This document shows positions 24,501-32,235 of a stretch of 38,274 nt of DNA, piece after piece. How positions within the stretch are numbered: position 1 is the stretch's first letter; each line of letters starts with the position of its first letter. The translations under genes and the position numbers were made by a program. The DNA lies in assembly GCF_000003605.2 (NCBI RefSeq), contig NW_003141318.1, forward strand, positions 271,111 through 309,384, written 5' to 3'. The notes below the pieces were generated by a model that was not told the origin of the DNA, searched no databases, and saw only the letters and a list, made by a program, of their open reading frames with translations. This DNA comes from Saccoglossus kowalevskii (taxonomy: Eukaryota > Hemichordata > Enteropneusta > Harrimaniidae).

Positions 24501-26962
24501 AAAGATGCTTAATTGACACACGTAATATGTTCGTTTAATTAAAAGACGTGTGACGTATCAGTACTCAATAAAAACCGTCATTGCCAATATTCCGATGTCT
24601 AAACTGTATTGTCAGTCGTGAATCAAACGGTGTCTTCGCCTGCGATGACTTTAAGCGTCACACCGGCGTTATTTGTTGATATATTTGAAACTAACATGTA
24701 GCGAAATTGCCTGAAACATGTATATTTTGACTATGTGAATGTCGATGATCGGCACAAGTAATTGAATAAAACCGACACTCAAAACGAAGAATTGACGTTT
24801 TTCCTTGCATAGGCGACTTTTCTAAAACTGGTAATAATCGCTACCTGTATTTAATGCCAGTCTCATATGACATACTCATGACTAGTTTTAATTACATTAA
24901 AATTGTCCCGTCATATTATCAACAACTTACACAATGTAAATATGCGTATGACACAATAGGAGCTTTGAGCGTGTGACTGTGCGATAATTATCTTGCATAA
25001 TGACAAAATAAACTCTGTAATCTTAATTCAAAATTGAATGCCTGATTTACCAAAGTGATACGATATGTGATTGCTTCAAACAGTTGATTGGATAACCTTT
25101 GTTGCCATAACCGTGCGATCATTTCATGGGGCATTTTTATTTGGAAATGGGGAATATCAAATATGGGACGATTACGCCATCTTGTTTCCAAGATGGCGGA
25201 CGTTTAAAAAAACGAAATTCATAGCGAGAAAATTCCAATAATATTCCCCATGATGTTCAGTGCGCATGCTCCACCGAAAGTCTGGTTTGGAAATATACAT
25301 AGTAATAAGGTTACGCACTAACACTATACTCGGTCGCATCGACCTCTTCTACGCGGATTATGATTACAGAGAGCGTTATACCCACAATTAAATTCACTTA
25401 ACATAAATCGTGGACATATGTTTGTCAATATTCTCATATCATCATCTACTAATACAGTAAAGATGTGTACACATCGTACGATGTTAGGTGCTGCCGTAGT
25501 GTTGGTTTTTAATTAACCGTCATTACCGGACTTAAACGTTGAAACGATTCTTAATTGCAGCAACCTCGTAATCTACACTCCAAGCGTAATTTCCGTCTAT
25601 TTAACTAACTAAGTAAACGACAAGTAGCATTCAACAATTTGTTTTTATTCTCTTTTATTTGACATTAATATTTTGACCGCTCATTGTCCCGGGTCTTCGA
25701 ATAACTAAACTGGGGAATGTTAGTCACAACTACACGCTGCTTTTAAAGGTGTATCATAAATACACCCGTAGTAAATATTAGCCAGTAACCAAAAAGCTAA
25801 TGTGTAAATATCCACACAATGTGTCATTGCACGGAACAATAGTTGTCGCCATTATTAGTAGCTGGTATGGTGATTTCCAACGAACAAAAGTAAACGCGAT
25901 GTTACGTACCCTGTAACGAGCGATTGTTTTTCTCATTGTTGAAGTCAATCAATTCTACTTCGACGATGTACACGACTCATACAAACATATACATATCAGC
26001 ACGTGTAATTAACTTAATAACAGCTTCAATGGTATATCCTATAACGTGCGGGCGATTTTTATCTCACTTACACAATTACTTATATCATTGACTTACGGGG
26101 TTTGTATGTTCATGTAGAACACATTCGCTATTGCGGATTTCATGCATGTAGTATTCCACCTGTTATTTATATAAGTGAAATAAAATCACATCGTATCAGC
26201 TTTTTATTGCGTGGCTGGACGGCCAATAGTAAAAAGGATGCCTAAAGTACGTATAACATAACATGGGATGGAATGCACGTCGAGGCAAATTTGAATTCAG
26301 GCAAATAAGAAACACAACGCAATAGTGCGTATATTACCACAAGACAATGTGACCACAGGTACGGCGATTGTTCAGCCAAACACATTGTTGTACTAAGTGT
26401 TTTCGAGATTACATTTTCTATATAACACCTAAATCGATTACGTCTGTGTGTTTATTTTAAGTTTAGCCTGTTGTGTTCAAACATGTACTCATGGAGATAT
26501 GCTTATTCTATACGTACAGACTCTCTGTAAGTTAATGCGATAACAACAATAATAACACTTACCGTAATAAGGAAGCACCTCGTTCTGTTCGACGGAGCCA
26601 ACCATTTCGCGATGCCGACTATCTTGTACGGCCGATCGCCTCAGCTTATTAGTGTTACATACAGTCACCGAGGGAAATAACATAGAAGGCTCCGACACCA
26701 CTTCCACTTTCACGTCGATCGGGTATTCTATGAATAGTGCCACAAGTATCGAAAATTGACGCACGAATGCTGCAGCCGCTATAAGAAATATCACTGTCCA
26801 CACAAATCGTTTTAGCGTCGATTTTGCGCCAAGTATCCGAGGTATGCCATGCGCGGATGTCTGCAAACCAAACCGCTTACACGTGCTTTTCAGTGATTTA
26901 CATTTCTTCTGTGATCCTATTTTGTAGGTTGTAATGGCAGCCTGTTGTCGATTACTATACAT
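3425..26962 (-). CDS. Gene A: DEG/ENaC-family ion channel with inserted LDLa, PAN and kringle ectodomain (33 coding exons)
   Basis: Predicted plasma-membrane, amiloride-sensitive-type cation channel subunit, 1,691 residues. Seen: N-terminal HG motif (residues 38-39), TM1 (about 52-75), FPSVTVCN (96-103), 22 phase 1-1 module exons (about 134-1285), then the channel landmarks YGNCFTFN, paired CxC and PC cysteines, and a pore with [14 protein letters not shown] before TM2 (about 1648-1670). Known: family members are trimers with short cytosolic ends and a large extracellular finger/palm/thumb domain. The modules sit after the first extracellular strand, roughly the finger region. Without them the channel is about 540 residues, normal for the family. 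Inferred: the modules bind matrix, protease, lipoprotein or peptide partners and may gate or tether the channel. No protease domain is present. The start is the ATG at 26962. An upstream TTG at 26980 is in frame but unlikely. A 5' UTR exon border may lie near 27007 (pyrimidine tract plus AG). Exons are listed separately. Confidence 0.88.
4047..4122 (-). CDS. Gene A exon 32: pre-TM2 palm strand
   Basis: Encodes [20 protein letters not shown] then KPGYH, the classic N-L-x-x-x-x-[IV]-[YF]-[YF]-E-x-L strand preceding TM2. Phase 2 to 0; donor GTAAGT. Same length as gene B. Confidence 0.92.
4474..4544 (-). CDS. Gene A exon 31: thumb-to-wrist linker
   Basis: 71 bp, phase 0 to 2. Encodes [20 protein letters not shown] and SVAQ. 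I identified it by similarity to gene B's exon of identical length and phase (GRLLKGIYAINNKTE). Acceptor TTTAG, donor GTAAGT. NKT is a possible glycosylation site shared with gene B. Confidence 0.87.
5141..5198 (-). CDS. Gene A exon 30: W-Y-x-x-x-x-S-x-x-x-W-P segment
   Basis: 58 bp, phase 2 to 0. Encodes [19 protein letters not shown]. The S-x-x-x-W-P motif is conserved in DEG/ENaC thumbs, and the exon matches gene B in length. Acceptor TGCAG, donor GTTAGT. Confidence 0.87.
5312..5387 (-). CDS. Gene A exon 29: CxC...PC thumb segment
   Basis: Encodes [18 protein letters not shown] followed by CQCKTPCQ, the C-x-C-x3-C signature of the family. Phase 1 to 2. Donor CA|GTAAGT. The gene B counterpart is one codon shorter. 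Confidence 0.88.
5602..5707 (-). CDS. Gene A exon 28: thumb helix with conserved cysteines
   Basis: Encodes [20 protein letters not shown] and NCMIT. The C-x3-C and CGC pattern is the DEG/ENaC thumb disulfide ladder. 106 bp as in gene B; phase 0 to 1. Acceptor CCTAG, donor GTGAGT. Confidence 0.9.
5982..6077 (-). CDS. Gene A exon 27: pre-thumb segment
   Basis: 32 codons, phase 0-0: [16 protein letters not shown] then ending [10 protein letters not shown]. Matches the L-P-x-P-x-G-x-C segment of the family and aligns base-for-base in length with gene B. NYT is a sequon. Acceptor CACAG, donor GTAAGT. Confidence 0.87.
7006..7169 (-). CDS. Gene A exon 26: palm/beta-ball segment
   Basis: Encodes [18 protein letters not shown], then DSGVRVSLH ... 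[13 protein letters not shown], corresponding to the G-x-x-V-x-x-H and x-P-G segment of DEG/ENaC palm domains. 164 bp, the same length as in gene B. Phase 1 to 0; donor GTGAAA is weak. Confidence 0.88.
7361..7464 (-). CDS. Gene A exon 25: YGNC(F/Y)TFN motif
   Basis: Encodes [17 protein letters not shown] and an Asn/Gly-rich end (RAGANNG). YGNCYTFN is a hallmark of DEG/ENaC channels. Acceptor AACAG (phase 2), donor GTGCGT (phase 1). Gene B exon 1 in this window is its direct counterpart. Confidence 0.9.
7664..7970 (-). CDS. Gene A exon 24: channel extracellular domain resumes (finger region)
   Basis: Starts [19 protein letters not shown] and runs through an acidic, aromatic-rich segment ([10 protein letters not shown]) to [18 protein letters not shown], which matches the cysteine-rich stretch just before YGNC in DEG/ENaC channels. 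Starts in phase 1. Its 3' border is AG|GCAAGT, a GC donor, leaving phase 2, which fits the next exon exactly; the neighbouring GT options do not. Confidence 0.87.
8020..9560. repeat. 1.5-kb intronic minisatellite, unit about 18-22 bp
   Basis: Consensus GTGCCATGAAATCTACTGTA, roughly 75-80 units judged by length rather than counted. Two unit types alternate in the 8.35-8.75 kb part (CTGCCAGTGCCATGAAATCT and TCTGTTGTGCCATGAAATCT), giving a higher-order dimer. Units decay towards 9.3-9.56 kb. It fills the intron between kringle 3 and the channel domain. Confidence 0.95.
9655..9783 (-). CDS. Gene A exon 23: kringle 3, second half
   Basis: Supplies C3-C6 ([24 protein letters not shown]). Acceptor TTACAG, donor GTAAGT, phase 1-1. 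Unlike kringles 1 and 2 this one is split by an intron between C2 and C3. A 1.5-kb minisatellite fills the next intron. Confidence 0.86.
10254..10388 (-). CDS. Gene A exon 22: kringle 3, first half
   Basis: Encodes [20 protein letters not shown] followed by KPC and VKW, covering kringle C1 and C2. Donor GTAATT. The acceptor is taken at TGAAG, with high end 10388, because it keeps phase 1; a second AG a few bases into the exon would break the frame. Confidence 0.82.
10595..10714 (-). CDS. Gene A exon 21: LDLa 14
   Basis: Canonical LDLa module ([13 protein letters not shown] ... [10 protein letters not shown]). Acceptor ATAG, donor GTAAGG, phase 1-1. Last LDLa module before kringle 3. Confidence 0.88.
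11411..11542 (-). CDS. Gene A exon 20: LDLa 13
   Basis: Canonical LDLa module ([13 protein letters not shown] ... [10 protein letters not shown]) with a nine-residue tail IYYVDKYG before the next module. Acceptor TACAG, donor GTGAGT, phase 1-1. Confidence 0.88.
11629..11904 (-). CDS. Gene A exon 19: kringle 2
   Basis: One-exon kringle of 92 codons, phase 1-1. Six cysteines (GEC, RLC, NYC, PWC, EHC, DKC), with GKDYRG and HNYCRIP landmarks. The acidic pair of lysine-binding kringles is replaced by SQAQ, so classical lysine binding is unlikely. NRT and NHS sequons are present. Acceptor TTTAG, donor GTAAGT. Confidence 0.9.
12060..12290. repeat. GC-richer intronic block, possible dispersed repeat fragment
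   Basis: Locally GC-rich and compositionally unlike the surrounding intron: GCGCCTTCGGTGCGACC, GGGGGTTTGGGGCATGCTCC, then an AT-rich tail with AATTTTGAAATCTAGACC. It looks like a transposon or SINE remnant but I see no tRNA-like fold or terminal repeats. Confidence 0.4.
12375..12500 (-). CDS. Gene A exon 18: LDLa 12
   Basis: Six-cysteine LDLa module between kringles 1 and 2 ([14 protein letters not shown] ... [10 protein letters not shown]). Acceptor ATAG, donor GTAGGT, phase 1-1. It resembles LDLa 11 in the C-G-x-W-x-DE loop, so LDLa plus kringle may have been duplicated as a unit. Confidence 0.88.
12612..12872 (-). CDS. Gene A exon 17: kringle 1
   Basis: A complete kringle in one exon of 87 codons, phase 1-1, with all six cysteines (GEC, GREC, NYC, TWC, EYC, QQC) and the NDYRG and HNYCRNP landmarks. 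The stretch [15 protein letters not shown] closely follows the lysine-binding kringles of plasminogen, with Trp, Phe, Arg and Trp at the ligand positions and an acidic D-N-E in place of D-x-D. Lysine or basic-peptide binding is therefore plausible. Acceptor ATAG, donor GTGAGT. Confidence 0.9.
13363..13479 (-). CDS. Gene A exon 16: LDLa 11
   Basis: Six-cysteine LDLa module ([13 protein letters not shown] ... [10 protein letters not shown]). Gly-Ser in the acidic loop is replaced by Trp-Gln. Acceptor GTAG, donor GTGAGT, phase 1-1. Confidence 0.87.
13635..13745 (-). CDS. Gene A exon 15: LDLa 10
   Basis: Six-cysteine LDLa module, short at 37 codons ([18 protein letters not shown]), with calcium site RDGSDERNC. 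Acceptor TTCCAG, donor GTGAGT, phase 1-1. Only 98 bp separates it from exon 14. Confidence 0.88.
13844..13969 (-). CDS. Gene A exon 14: LDLa 9
   Basis: Six-cysteine LDLa module with long C2-C3 loop ([10 protein letters not shown]), IPAKNVCDG and acidic KGTDEDS. The loop resembles LDLa 2 and 3. Acceptor TGTAG, donor GTATGT, phase 1-1. Confidence 0.88.
14637..14756 (-). CDS. Gene A exon 13: LDLa 8
   Basis: Canonical six-cysteine LDLa module with [10 protein letters not shown] calcium site. Its layout (CLEGDLAC ... MCLKSQLIC) is close to LDLa 1, suggesting recent duplication across the PAN block. Acceptor GAAG, donor GTGAGT, phase 1-1. Confidence 0.87.
15146..15275. repeat. CAC-rich pentanucleotide array (CACGC/CACAC type)
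   Basis: TACGCTACGCTACG grades into CACGCCACGCCACG and CACACCACGC. Lies in the intron about 90 bp past the PAN 4 exon donor. On the transcribed strand it is GUG/GGCGU-rich. The long Thr/His/Ala-rich open frames here are artefacts. Confidence 0.9.
15364..15606 (-). CDS. Gene A exon 12: PAN/apple domain 4
   Basis: 81 codons, phase 1-1. Begins FPRNHF and has core DECLRYC ... FICHSVDY ... ENCYM. It shares the aromatic-Pro-x-Asn start and C-x-SVDY motif with the other three, so the four PAN exons look like tandem duplicates. Donor GTAAGA; a CAC-rich array lies about 90 bp beyond it. Confidence 0.86.
15757..16002 (-). CDS. Gene A exon 11: PAN/apple domain 3
   Basis: 82 codons, phase 1-1. Begins TYPYNQF and has core EECLHEC ... 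IDCHSVDY ... GVCRL. I placed the acceptor at the CACAG just before 16002 because it alone keeps phase 1; an upstream TAG would shift the frame. Donor GTAAGT. Confidence 0.85.
16964..17212 (-). CDS. Gene A exon 10: PAN/apple domain 2
   Basis: 83 codons, phase 1-1. Core TECLKSC ... FHCRSVDY ... LCCLS. It has one cysteine more than its siblings, as Cys-Cys replaces the last single Cys. Acceptor TTCCAG, donor GTGAGT. One NVT sequon is present. Confidence 0.86.
17521..17784 (-). CDS. Gene A exon 9: PAN/apple domain 1
   Basis: 88 codons, phase 1-1. The core reads DDCLSLC ... FHCRSVNH ... GTCEL, the four-cysteine PAN pattern without the extra N- and C-terminal cysteine pair of blood-protease apple domains. 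Preceded by a strong pyrimidine tract and TAG; donor GTAAGT. PAN domains bind protein or carbohydrate ligands; the ligand here is unknown. Confidence 0.85.
17785..18419. other. Gene A intron between half-LDLa and PAN 1
   Basis: AT-rich intron, no module or repeat seen. The intron at 16003-16963 (between PAN 2 and PAN 3) is similarly empty. Confidence 0.5.
18420..18515 (-). CDS. Gene A exon 8: second half-LDLa
   Basis: Contains [13 protein letters not shown] ... TYC then QETYI, so again only C1-C4 are present. The preceding segment EDVMAVE has no homology I recognise. Acceptor CCTCAG has a weak pyrimidine tract; donor is GTATGT. Phase 1-1, 32 codons. The upstream border is the least certain of the module exons. 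Confidence 0.65.
19377..19532. repeat. 50-bp tandem repeat, about three copies
   Basis: GGGCACATTGTTGAA at 19401 recurs at 19451 and 19501 with few changes, so the period is exactly 50 bp. Lies just past the donor of the first half-LDLa exon. Confidence 0.9.
19577..19684 (-). CDS. Gene A exon 7: half-LDLa (first four cysteines only)
   Basis: Starts like an LDLa module ([13 protein letters not shown] ... SEC), then continues [15 protein letters not shown] without C5, C6 or an acidic calcium cluster. Exon length (36 codons) and 1-1 phase match its neighbours, so it looks like a degenerate or specialised LDLa rather than a random open frame. Acceptor TTACAG, donor GTAAAT. One N-glycosylation sequon (NET) is present. 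Confidence 0.72.
20161..20277 (-). CDS. Gene A exon 6: LDLa 5
   Basis: Canonical six-cysteine LDLa module ([13 protein letters not shown] ... [10 protein letters not shown]). Trp replaces Gly in the acidic loop but the Asp/Glu ligands remain. Donor GTGGGT, phase 1-1. Confidence 0.86.
20903..21019 (-). CDS. Gene A exon 5: LDLa 4, lacking the C1-C3 cysteine pair
   Basis: Reads EIANGFLC ... RRIPDSWKC ... [10 protein letters not shown]. It keeps C2, C4, C5 and C6 and the acidic SDEE, but has no C1, and an Arg stands where C3 normally precedes Ile-Pro. In LDLa folds C1 pairs with C3, so exactly one disulfide is missing. Donor GTAAAG, phase 1-1. Confidence 0.82.
21020..23305. other. Gene A intron 4 (2.3 kb)
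   Basis: Between LDLa 3 and the defective LDLa 4. It contains the second MITE-like copy; no module signature was seen in the rest. Confidence 0.6.
22459..22589. mobile_element. MITE-like inverted-repeat element, copy 2 (degraded, opposite orientation)
   Basis: Matches the reverse complement of 162-327: GTCACCTGCG near the left, ACAAACAAGCGTCTACCCATG in the middle, CGCTTTAAAGC near the right. Some of one terminal repeat is lost. Lies in the gene A intron between LDLa 3 and LDLa 4. Confidence 0.65.
23306..23425 (-). CDS. Gene A exon 4: LDLa 3
   Basis: Six-cysteine LDLa module with long C2-C3 loop ([10 protein letters not shown]) and acidic cluster SDGADEHNC. Donor GTAAGT, phase 1-1. It is 132 bp from exon 3; the related loop length suggests local duplication. 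Confidence 0.88.
23558..23680 (-). CDS. Gene A exon 3: LDLa 2
   Basis: Six-cysteine LDLa module (CGKDQFRC ... CIPLEKRC ... DERNC) with a longer C2-C3 loop. The acidic cluster is YDSQDE, so calcium binding is plausible though the Gly-Ser is changed. Acceptor CTAG, donor GTAAGT, phase 1-1. Confidence 0.88.
24015..24157. repeat. CAC-rich pentanucleotide array (ACACC)n
   Basis: CACGTCACGTCAC grades into long pure ACACC and ends with ATCGCATCACATCGC. Lies in the intron about 45 bp past the LDLa 1 exon donor. The transcribed strand is (GGUGU)n. Confidence 0.93.
24202..24321 (-). CDS. Gene A exon 2: LDLa 1
   Basis: One LDL-receptor class A module of 40 codons with six cysteines and the acidic calcium site [10 protein letters not shown]. 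Acceptor TTTAG, donor GTAGGA, phase 1-1. A pentanucleotide array begins about 45 bp beyond the donor. Confidence 0.88.
24322..26562. other. Gene A intron 1 (2.2 kb)
   Basis: Separates the TM1 exon from the first module and is the presumed insertion intron of the whole module block. Apart from the inverted repeat at 25175 I see no exon, LDLa signature or clear repeat in it. Confidence 0.6.
25175..25198. promoter_or_regulatory. Perfect inverted repeat containing two CAAGATGGCG motifs
   Basis: CGCCATCTTG (25175-25184) and CAAGATGGCG (25189-25198) are separated by TTTC. AAGATGGCG resembles the YY1-type promoter motif of animals. Lies in gene A intron 1, about 1.8 kb below the start codon. Confidence 0.35.
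26563..26962 (-). CDS. Gene A exon 1: cytosolic N-terminus, TM1 and first extracellular strand
   Basis: Starts at ATG 26962 (MYSNRQQ). A basic, Cys-containing cytosolic segment is followed by SAHGIPRIL, the conserved His-Gly gating motif of DEG/ENaC channels. A hydrophobic TM1 follows (residues about 52-75), then EYPIDV and [15 protein letters not shown], matching the family's post-TM1 strand. It ends after one base of a Gly codon at donor GTAAGT (phase 1). This intron is where the module exons were inserted. Confidence 0.9.
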
Positions 26963-29900
26963 ATTTGTTATCGGTTGCAAAGAAGATCTGTATAAAACGT
27001 TCGTTTTCTTATTCAGAAAAAAAAATAAAAAACTCGAACTTATAAGTCAGTTTATTACCTTTGCATTTATGACGTCGGTTCTCCGTTGCATTAACTGAAG
27101 GTCCTTTAACACTGCTGCGCTCCGATCTTGAATTGAGTTTCATAACAAAGAGTACAAAAACACCTGTCATGTGCGCAAGCGCATCATTTTAAATGTAAAT
27201 CATGACGAAATGGGGGTGTCTAATGTACTTAAGCACAACATAGACTTGCTTGCAATAGACTGCATTATGGTAATTAAAACAACTGATGTAACAGCTTATT
27301 AATTTCACCACCATTGATTGACAGCTTGTGATCTCAGGCACAAGGTCTCATCCCCACGCTGGTCACGGTAAATCACAACATGTATGTGTTCCTATTCGCT
27401 TGCATTAATTATTATAATAATATGCGTGGTAACAGCTTATTCCGATATTAGTTGTACCACTAATTATTCAGAGTTTGAATGTACTTCACCTTTGACTACA
27501 ATACAGATGGCACGTATTTACCGATTGTTTTACTATGTGTACTCAATTATGGAATTATAGTACACTTCACAACCATCACAGAGTGTGAACATGAGCCCGT
27601 CCTTATTTTAATTAACGGTCTCCCCGCGACGTTCGTTAGTAATAAAAAAACGTTATTTGCGTTTTTAAGCATTTTTTGTTTCCACATGTTTTAATTCATC
27701 CGCGCAATAAGCCAACATGACGCAGGATAAAATGTTTAGGTCACAGATATACACCCAACTGCACTTTACCAGCTATGTAGTTATTTTCTTTATTTGTAAA
27801 TTCGCACATTTGTAGTATTTCACTTTGAAAATAGTACATCGAAGCGCAACAGTCATCGTGCTACGCTCGTTCGAATTCCATGTAAACAAACAAAGTATTA
27901 TACACGCGTTGCGTACGACGCATGCGACCCATGTCAACAACTGTGATGCGTCAAATAAAATTAGGAACGGGAGTATTTTAATTCGCTGATTGTTTGATTG
28001 ATGGCTGGATAAATTGAATGTAAACCGTCTTGAAAATATTTTTTTTTCGTTCATGTTTGCGTTTGAGTGTCAAAATATATTAAGAAAGCGCGATAATTTA
28101 AATGCAGCGCCCTCAATATCATTTTCAATTTAATTGCTGGAAAATATATGGCATGGGCTTAGGTATTTAAAATGACGACATACCATTATTTGGAATTTCA
28201 CCAAATACATATCACCGAGGCATATATCTCGCAGCATTGAATACAATGGGTAAACTTTGTCATGTATCATACGTGTCAGTAACTATGTAGCAGCGTAATT
28301 GGTCCGTTAAATTTTATTTTATGAAGGAACATACAATTTCCATGTTTCCGAACTACAATGTAAAATTATTACAATGCTTCACACATGTTCACTTCCATTG
28401 TCCAATTGTAGTGAATTTATTCCCTTTGTGTGTTATACTAAGTTGCTCTGACGTAGAACGTACACAATTCATACGTACTTCTGAATGAAATGACATCAGA
28501 GAAGCTAATGATATTAACTAAATCGGAATGAAAATAACGGAAATATAGTCAAATACTACTATAACCAACGTACCCAATTAAACAGTCCAGGCACACGTGA
28601 AATACAGAAAGATACTGTTCTCAAGGTAAAAGCCAAGGAGTGGTATCAGGTGTTTTAAAAAGAGTAAGCTCGTTATTAATATGAACAATGTTTCAAAAAA
28701 GTCCCCACTAATACAGTGTACAGTGATGCCAAGTAATATGACCCAAGCATAAGCTCAGATGTCAGGTTTGACATTATCACAATTATACTGTAAAATTATG
28801 CCCAAGATTCGTCCTAAATTTATCCTCGTTTATGTGATCAGGATCAAACAGTAGCAGGAATTACAATTAGCTTTCATTCATTCATTCATTCATTCATTTA
28901 TTCATTCATACATTCATTCATACATTCATTCATTCGTTGAATGTTATTACATACACATGGATATGTGTAAAGTTACGTAATATCACATGAAAATCGATAA
29001 AGTATTGCATGCCGAATTGTAGCTAGGTTACATTATTTATTTAAATTTATTATTATTGATATGAATAGAATATTTTTTGCCGTATATAAACATAATTGAG
29101 ACTGTAAACCAAACAATTTCACACTCAGTTCTGAACGCGTCGATTCGACATACTGGAGAAGGCAAACAACACAAATTATTGTACTACATTTAAGGAAATT
29201 AACATCGTGTTGAGAATCATTCATCGTATTGCAAACCGAAAACATATTGTATTTAAATAACTCACTTTATTTCGAAATGGGATTTTGACATGCATTGTGT
29301 ATTTGAGCGACTAAATTCATTTAACGTTTCAAGCTGAATAAACATGGGAATTGATGTAAGGATATAATTTCACATGTACAGTATGTAATTATTTCAAAGG
29401 TCGATATAATTACCCAGGTAGACGTGTGTGGACTTGTATACTGGCGCCGCCACTTCATAATATGAATAAACCGTATTTGTCAACAACATAATAAAATTTA
29501 TATTGATTTCAATATATATGCGTTTTACTGAAGTTGACTTATTCATGGGTTTCGTAAAAAATGAAGTAAAAGTGTATGATTTCAATAGTTTCTGTTTTAT
29601 TCCCCCAAACATGTAATCAATAATCCCTACTTTATATGTACGGACACGACACTCCTCACTAATATTGATGTGACTGGTATTTGAACTGAGACTTTGAATA
29701 TCTTTTGAATGCGTCTAGCAATAAATCCATTTTTATATTCATATCGTTCTCTGTCGGTTTACAGCTAATTTTAATTGAGTGTCCGGGCTGCTATTAAATG
29801 AGTGGATAAGGTTAAATCCTACTCTAATCAAAGAAAAAAGTAAGAATAAACCAAAATAATTAATTTGGCATACTGAAAGACTAAAGTTGCGAAGAAAGAA

Positions 29901-32235
29901 ACATGTAGAATTAGTACAGTAATTTTTCAAAATTTATCTTCTTCAAATACAGTAAGTGACTACAATTTATTAATACCTTTATTACATATATTGCAGAACA
30001 GTGAAACGCATTTTTCTCTCAGTTTGTTCTTAATAACCACATGGCTAATGCATAATGTATCTTTCATATACAGGCTCGTTTTTATAGCATACTGTGAAGT
30101 AACTGTGAATGTTAAATTACAAACATTAGCAAGATCACCTAAGTAACCGGAAATATGTAAATTAATTAGTTGATTGTATTTAATAGTAGCCTAGATATAC
30201 TATTTATGTTAATGAACTTAGTACGTTCATTTTCCCGAATAACCATGCTCACACGAAATATGTAGGCTAATATAAAAGATATGAATATAGAATAATTGGG
30301 AAAGGATACGTTAACTGAAACGTCTGGGTGTATTGAGTAATTACTAAGGACTACGATAACTTACAACCATGTTCTGTATGTTATATTTACCGGTTCAAGT
30401 GAAATCAATCATGCAACAAAAAACTAAATTCTATTTACTCGAAGGGAAGTAGAAAAACGTGTTTAAAATGTTTATTTGTATTGTATAACAATTAATAAAA
30501 TCAACATCGGATAAGAAGTCAAGTTCTTGCACTGCAAATCGAATAACCAGTGTATTAATTTAATGTATGGATTTGAAATGTGTTTTGTGCAATATTGGCT
30601 AAATTCTTTTAACGTTTTAAGCTTTAACGTGGCGTTTCAATTTTGAAATTTTAAATACAAATTGAAACACAGTAAACAATATGTTATAATTGCCAAATGA
30701 TTTCAATATTTTATTTTCTATTGTTTAAACATAGAATCAATAAATATCCGTTTAAATGTACGAACACATTACTCCGCATGGAAGAGACCGTTGGATGAAC
30801 TCGGTATTTTTCAATGCGTCTAGTCAATAAATTGATTTTTTATTCAGAACATGTCTGTCGCTGTACAACTCAATTCAATTGGATGTTGGGATTCCCACCA
30901 AGTCAGTTCATAACGTTACACTGAACGTAATATTTTTCCTAATTCTATCAAATAAGCATATTAGATAGAAGCTAAAGCAGAACCCTATAAAACTAATACT
31001 GTTATGTTGTGTGGTTCACATGCTTCATGTAAAGTTTGTGGCGAAATTTGTTATAACCTTTACAACAAATTGAGGTACGAGTACTCTCTTTCTCACCATA
31101 TAACCTTGTTTAGTACGCACTCTACATAGTAACGGCTGTCCTTTTAGTGCATACGAATTGTGTGTAAACAGATTATGTATATCTTAGATGCGGGGGATAT
31201 GTGTAAATACAATCTTACAGTAATATTTATTTGAAAAGCAACGTTTAATCACCGTGAAATACAAATATTTAAATACATTAAACATCAACTTAGTTTTTTC
31301 ATTTATGTTTTTATTAATGACACCTATGCTAACACATACATCTTGCATATTTAAATGTAGACACAGGCAAACATTGGGAAAATTTTTCAATCCTGTCCAC
31401 GTGAGATTTGTACAAATTGTAAATATTCAAATGTCTGGAAAATTTGTATTACCATTTATATAGTTTGGTATACATAAATCAAGTTTTAATTTAATTTAGT
31501 TCACTTCATTTTGCTTGATAAATCGCGCATAAATCAATGTATCGTGATGTTTATGATTTCGTGGCTTAAAATCAGGAGCTTATGATCTGTGTGCTATTGG
31601 AAATATAGATTCACGAGCAACTGACCAAACATACATTGCATTCACAATTATTTAATTTGATAAACTGTCATGTGGTATTGGTTTTAGTTATTCTACTGTA
31701 ATATACAACACTAATTGTAATGATGTCGTATGTACCATGTCGCCAATGGGGGGGGGGGGTGGTGGCTGTCAGACAAAAGGTAATGTCGACAGCAATAAGA
31801 CAAGTTCATGCTCTTTATTATCACTAATTACACTAATTAATAATTACGCAAGTGAGTTATTTCAAAAGATACATGTCCAAAATTCTGTTTCAAAAACTCA
31901 AAATAACAAAGATAAATGTACTCTGAAGTTATTTCTGTAACTGTGTCGTTTTCATGAAGCGAAAAAAATGTGTCCCATTAAATTAGCACATAATCCCGTC
32001 CCATCATCGTTTAACCGAGATTATTTACGAGAATGTAGCAGTACACCTGATATTTTGTTGCATTAATTTAAATGACATCAATTAAACGTCAGATCATACA
32101 CGTAATACAAATTATTGTATAATGGGTATACATGCTATATATTTCTATTTGTATATCTAAAATTCGTGCAAGATGGGATCGTTATATTCGTTAGGAATGT
32201 TTTAGAAAGCGATTTCAAATTTACATCACGTCATA
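26963..32235. other. Intergenic region between gene A and gene B
   Basis: 5.3 kb, AT-rich. It should hold the gene A 5' UTR and promoter at its low end and gene B's 3' UTR at its high end. A pyrimidine tract plus AG at about 27008-27030 on the minus strand could be a 5' UTR splice acceptor. A G-run lies at about 31749-31759. No coding exon recognised. Confidence 0.55.
28872..28937. repeat. (ATTC)n microsatellite
   Basis: ATTCATTCATTC with interspersed ATTT and ATAC variants, in the intergenic region. Confidence 0.95.

Noticed and set aside
26963-26980. Translation start at TTG 26980
   Set aside because: TTG is not a usual animal start; the in-frame ATG at 26962 is better and still leaves the HG motif about 38 residues in.
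31254-31463. Small overlapping open frames on both strands in the intergenic region
   Set aside because: Typical chance frames in AT-rich DNA without splice partners or recognisable protein features.
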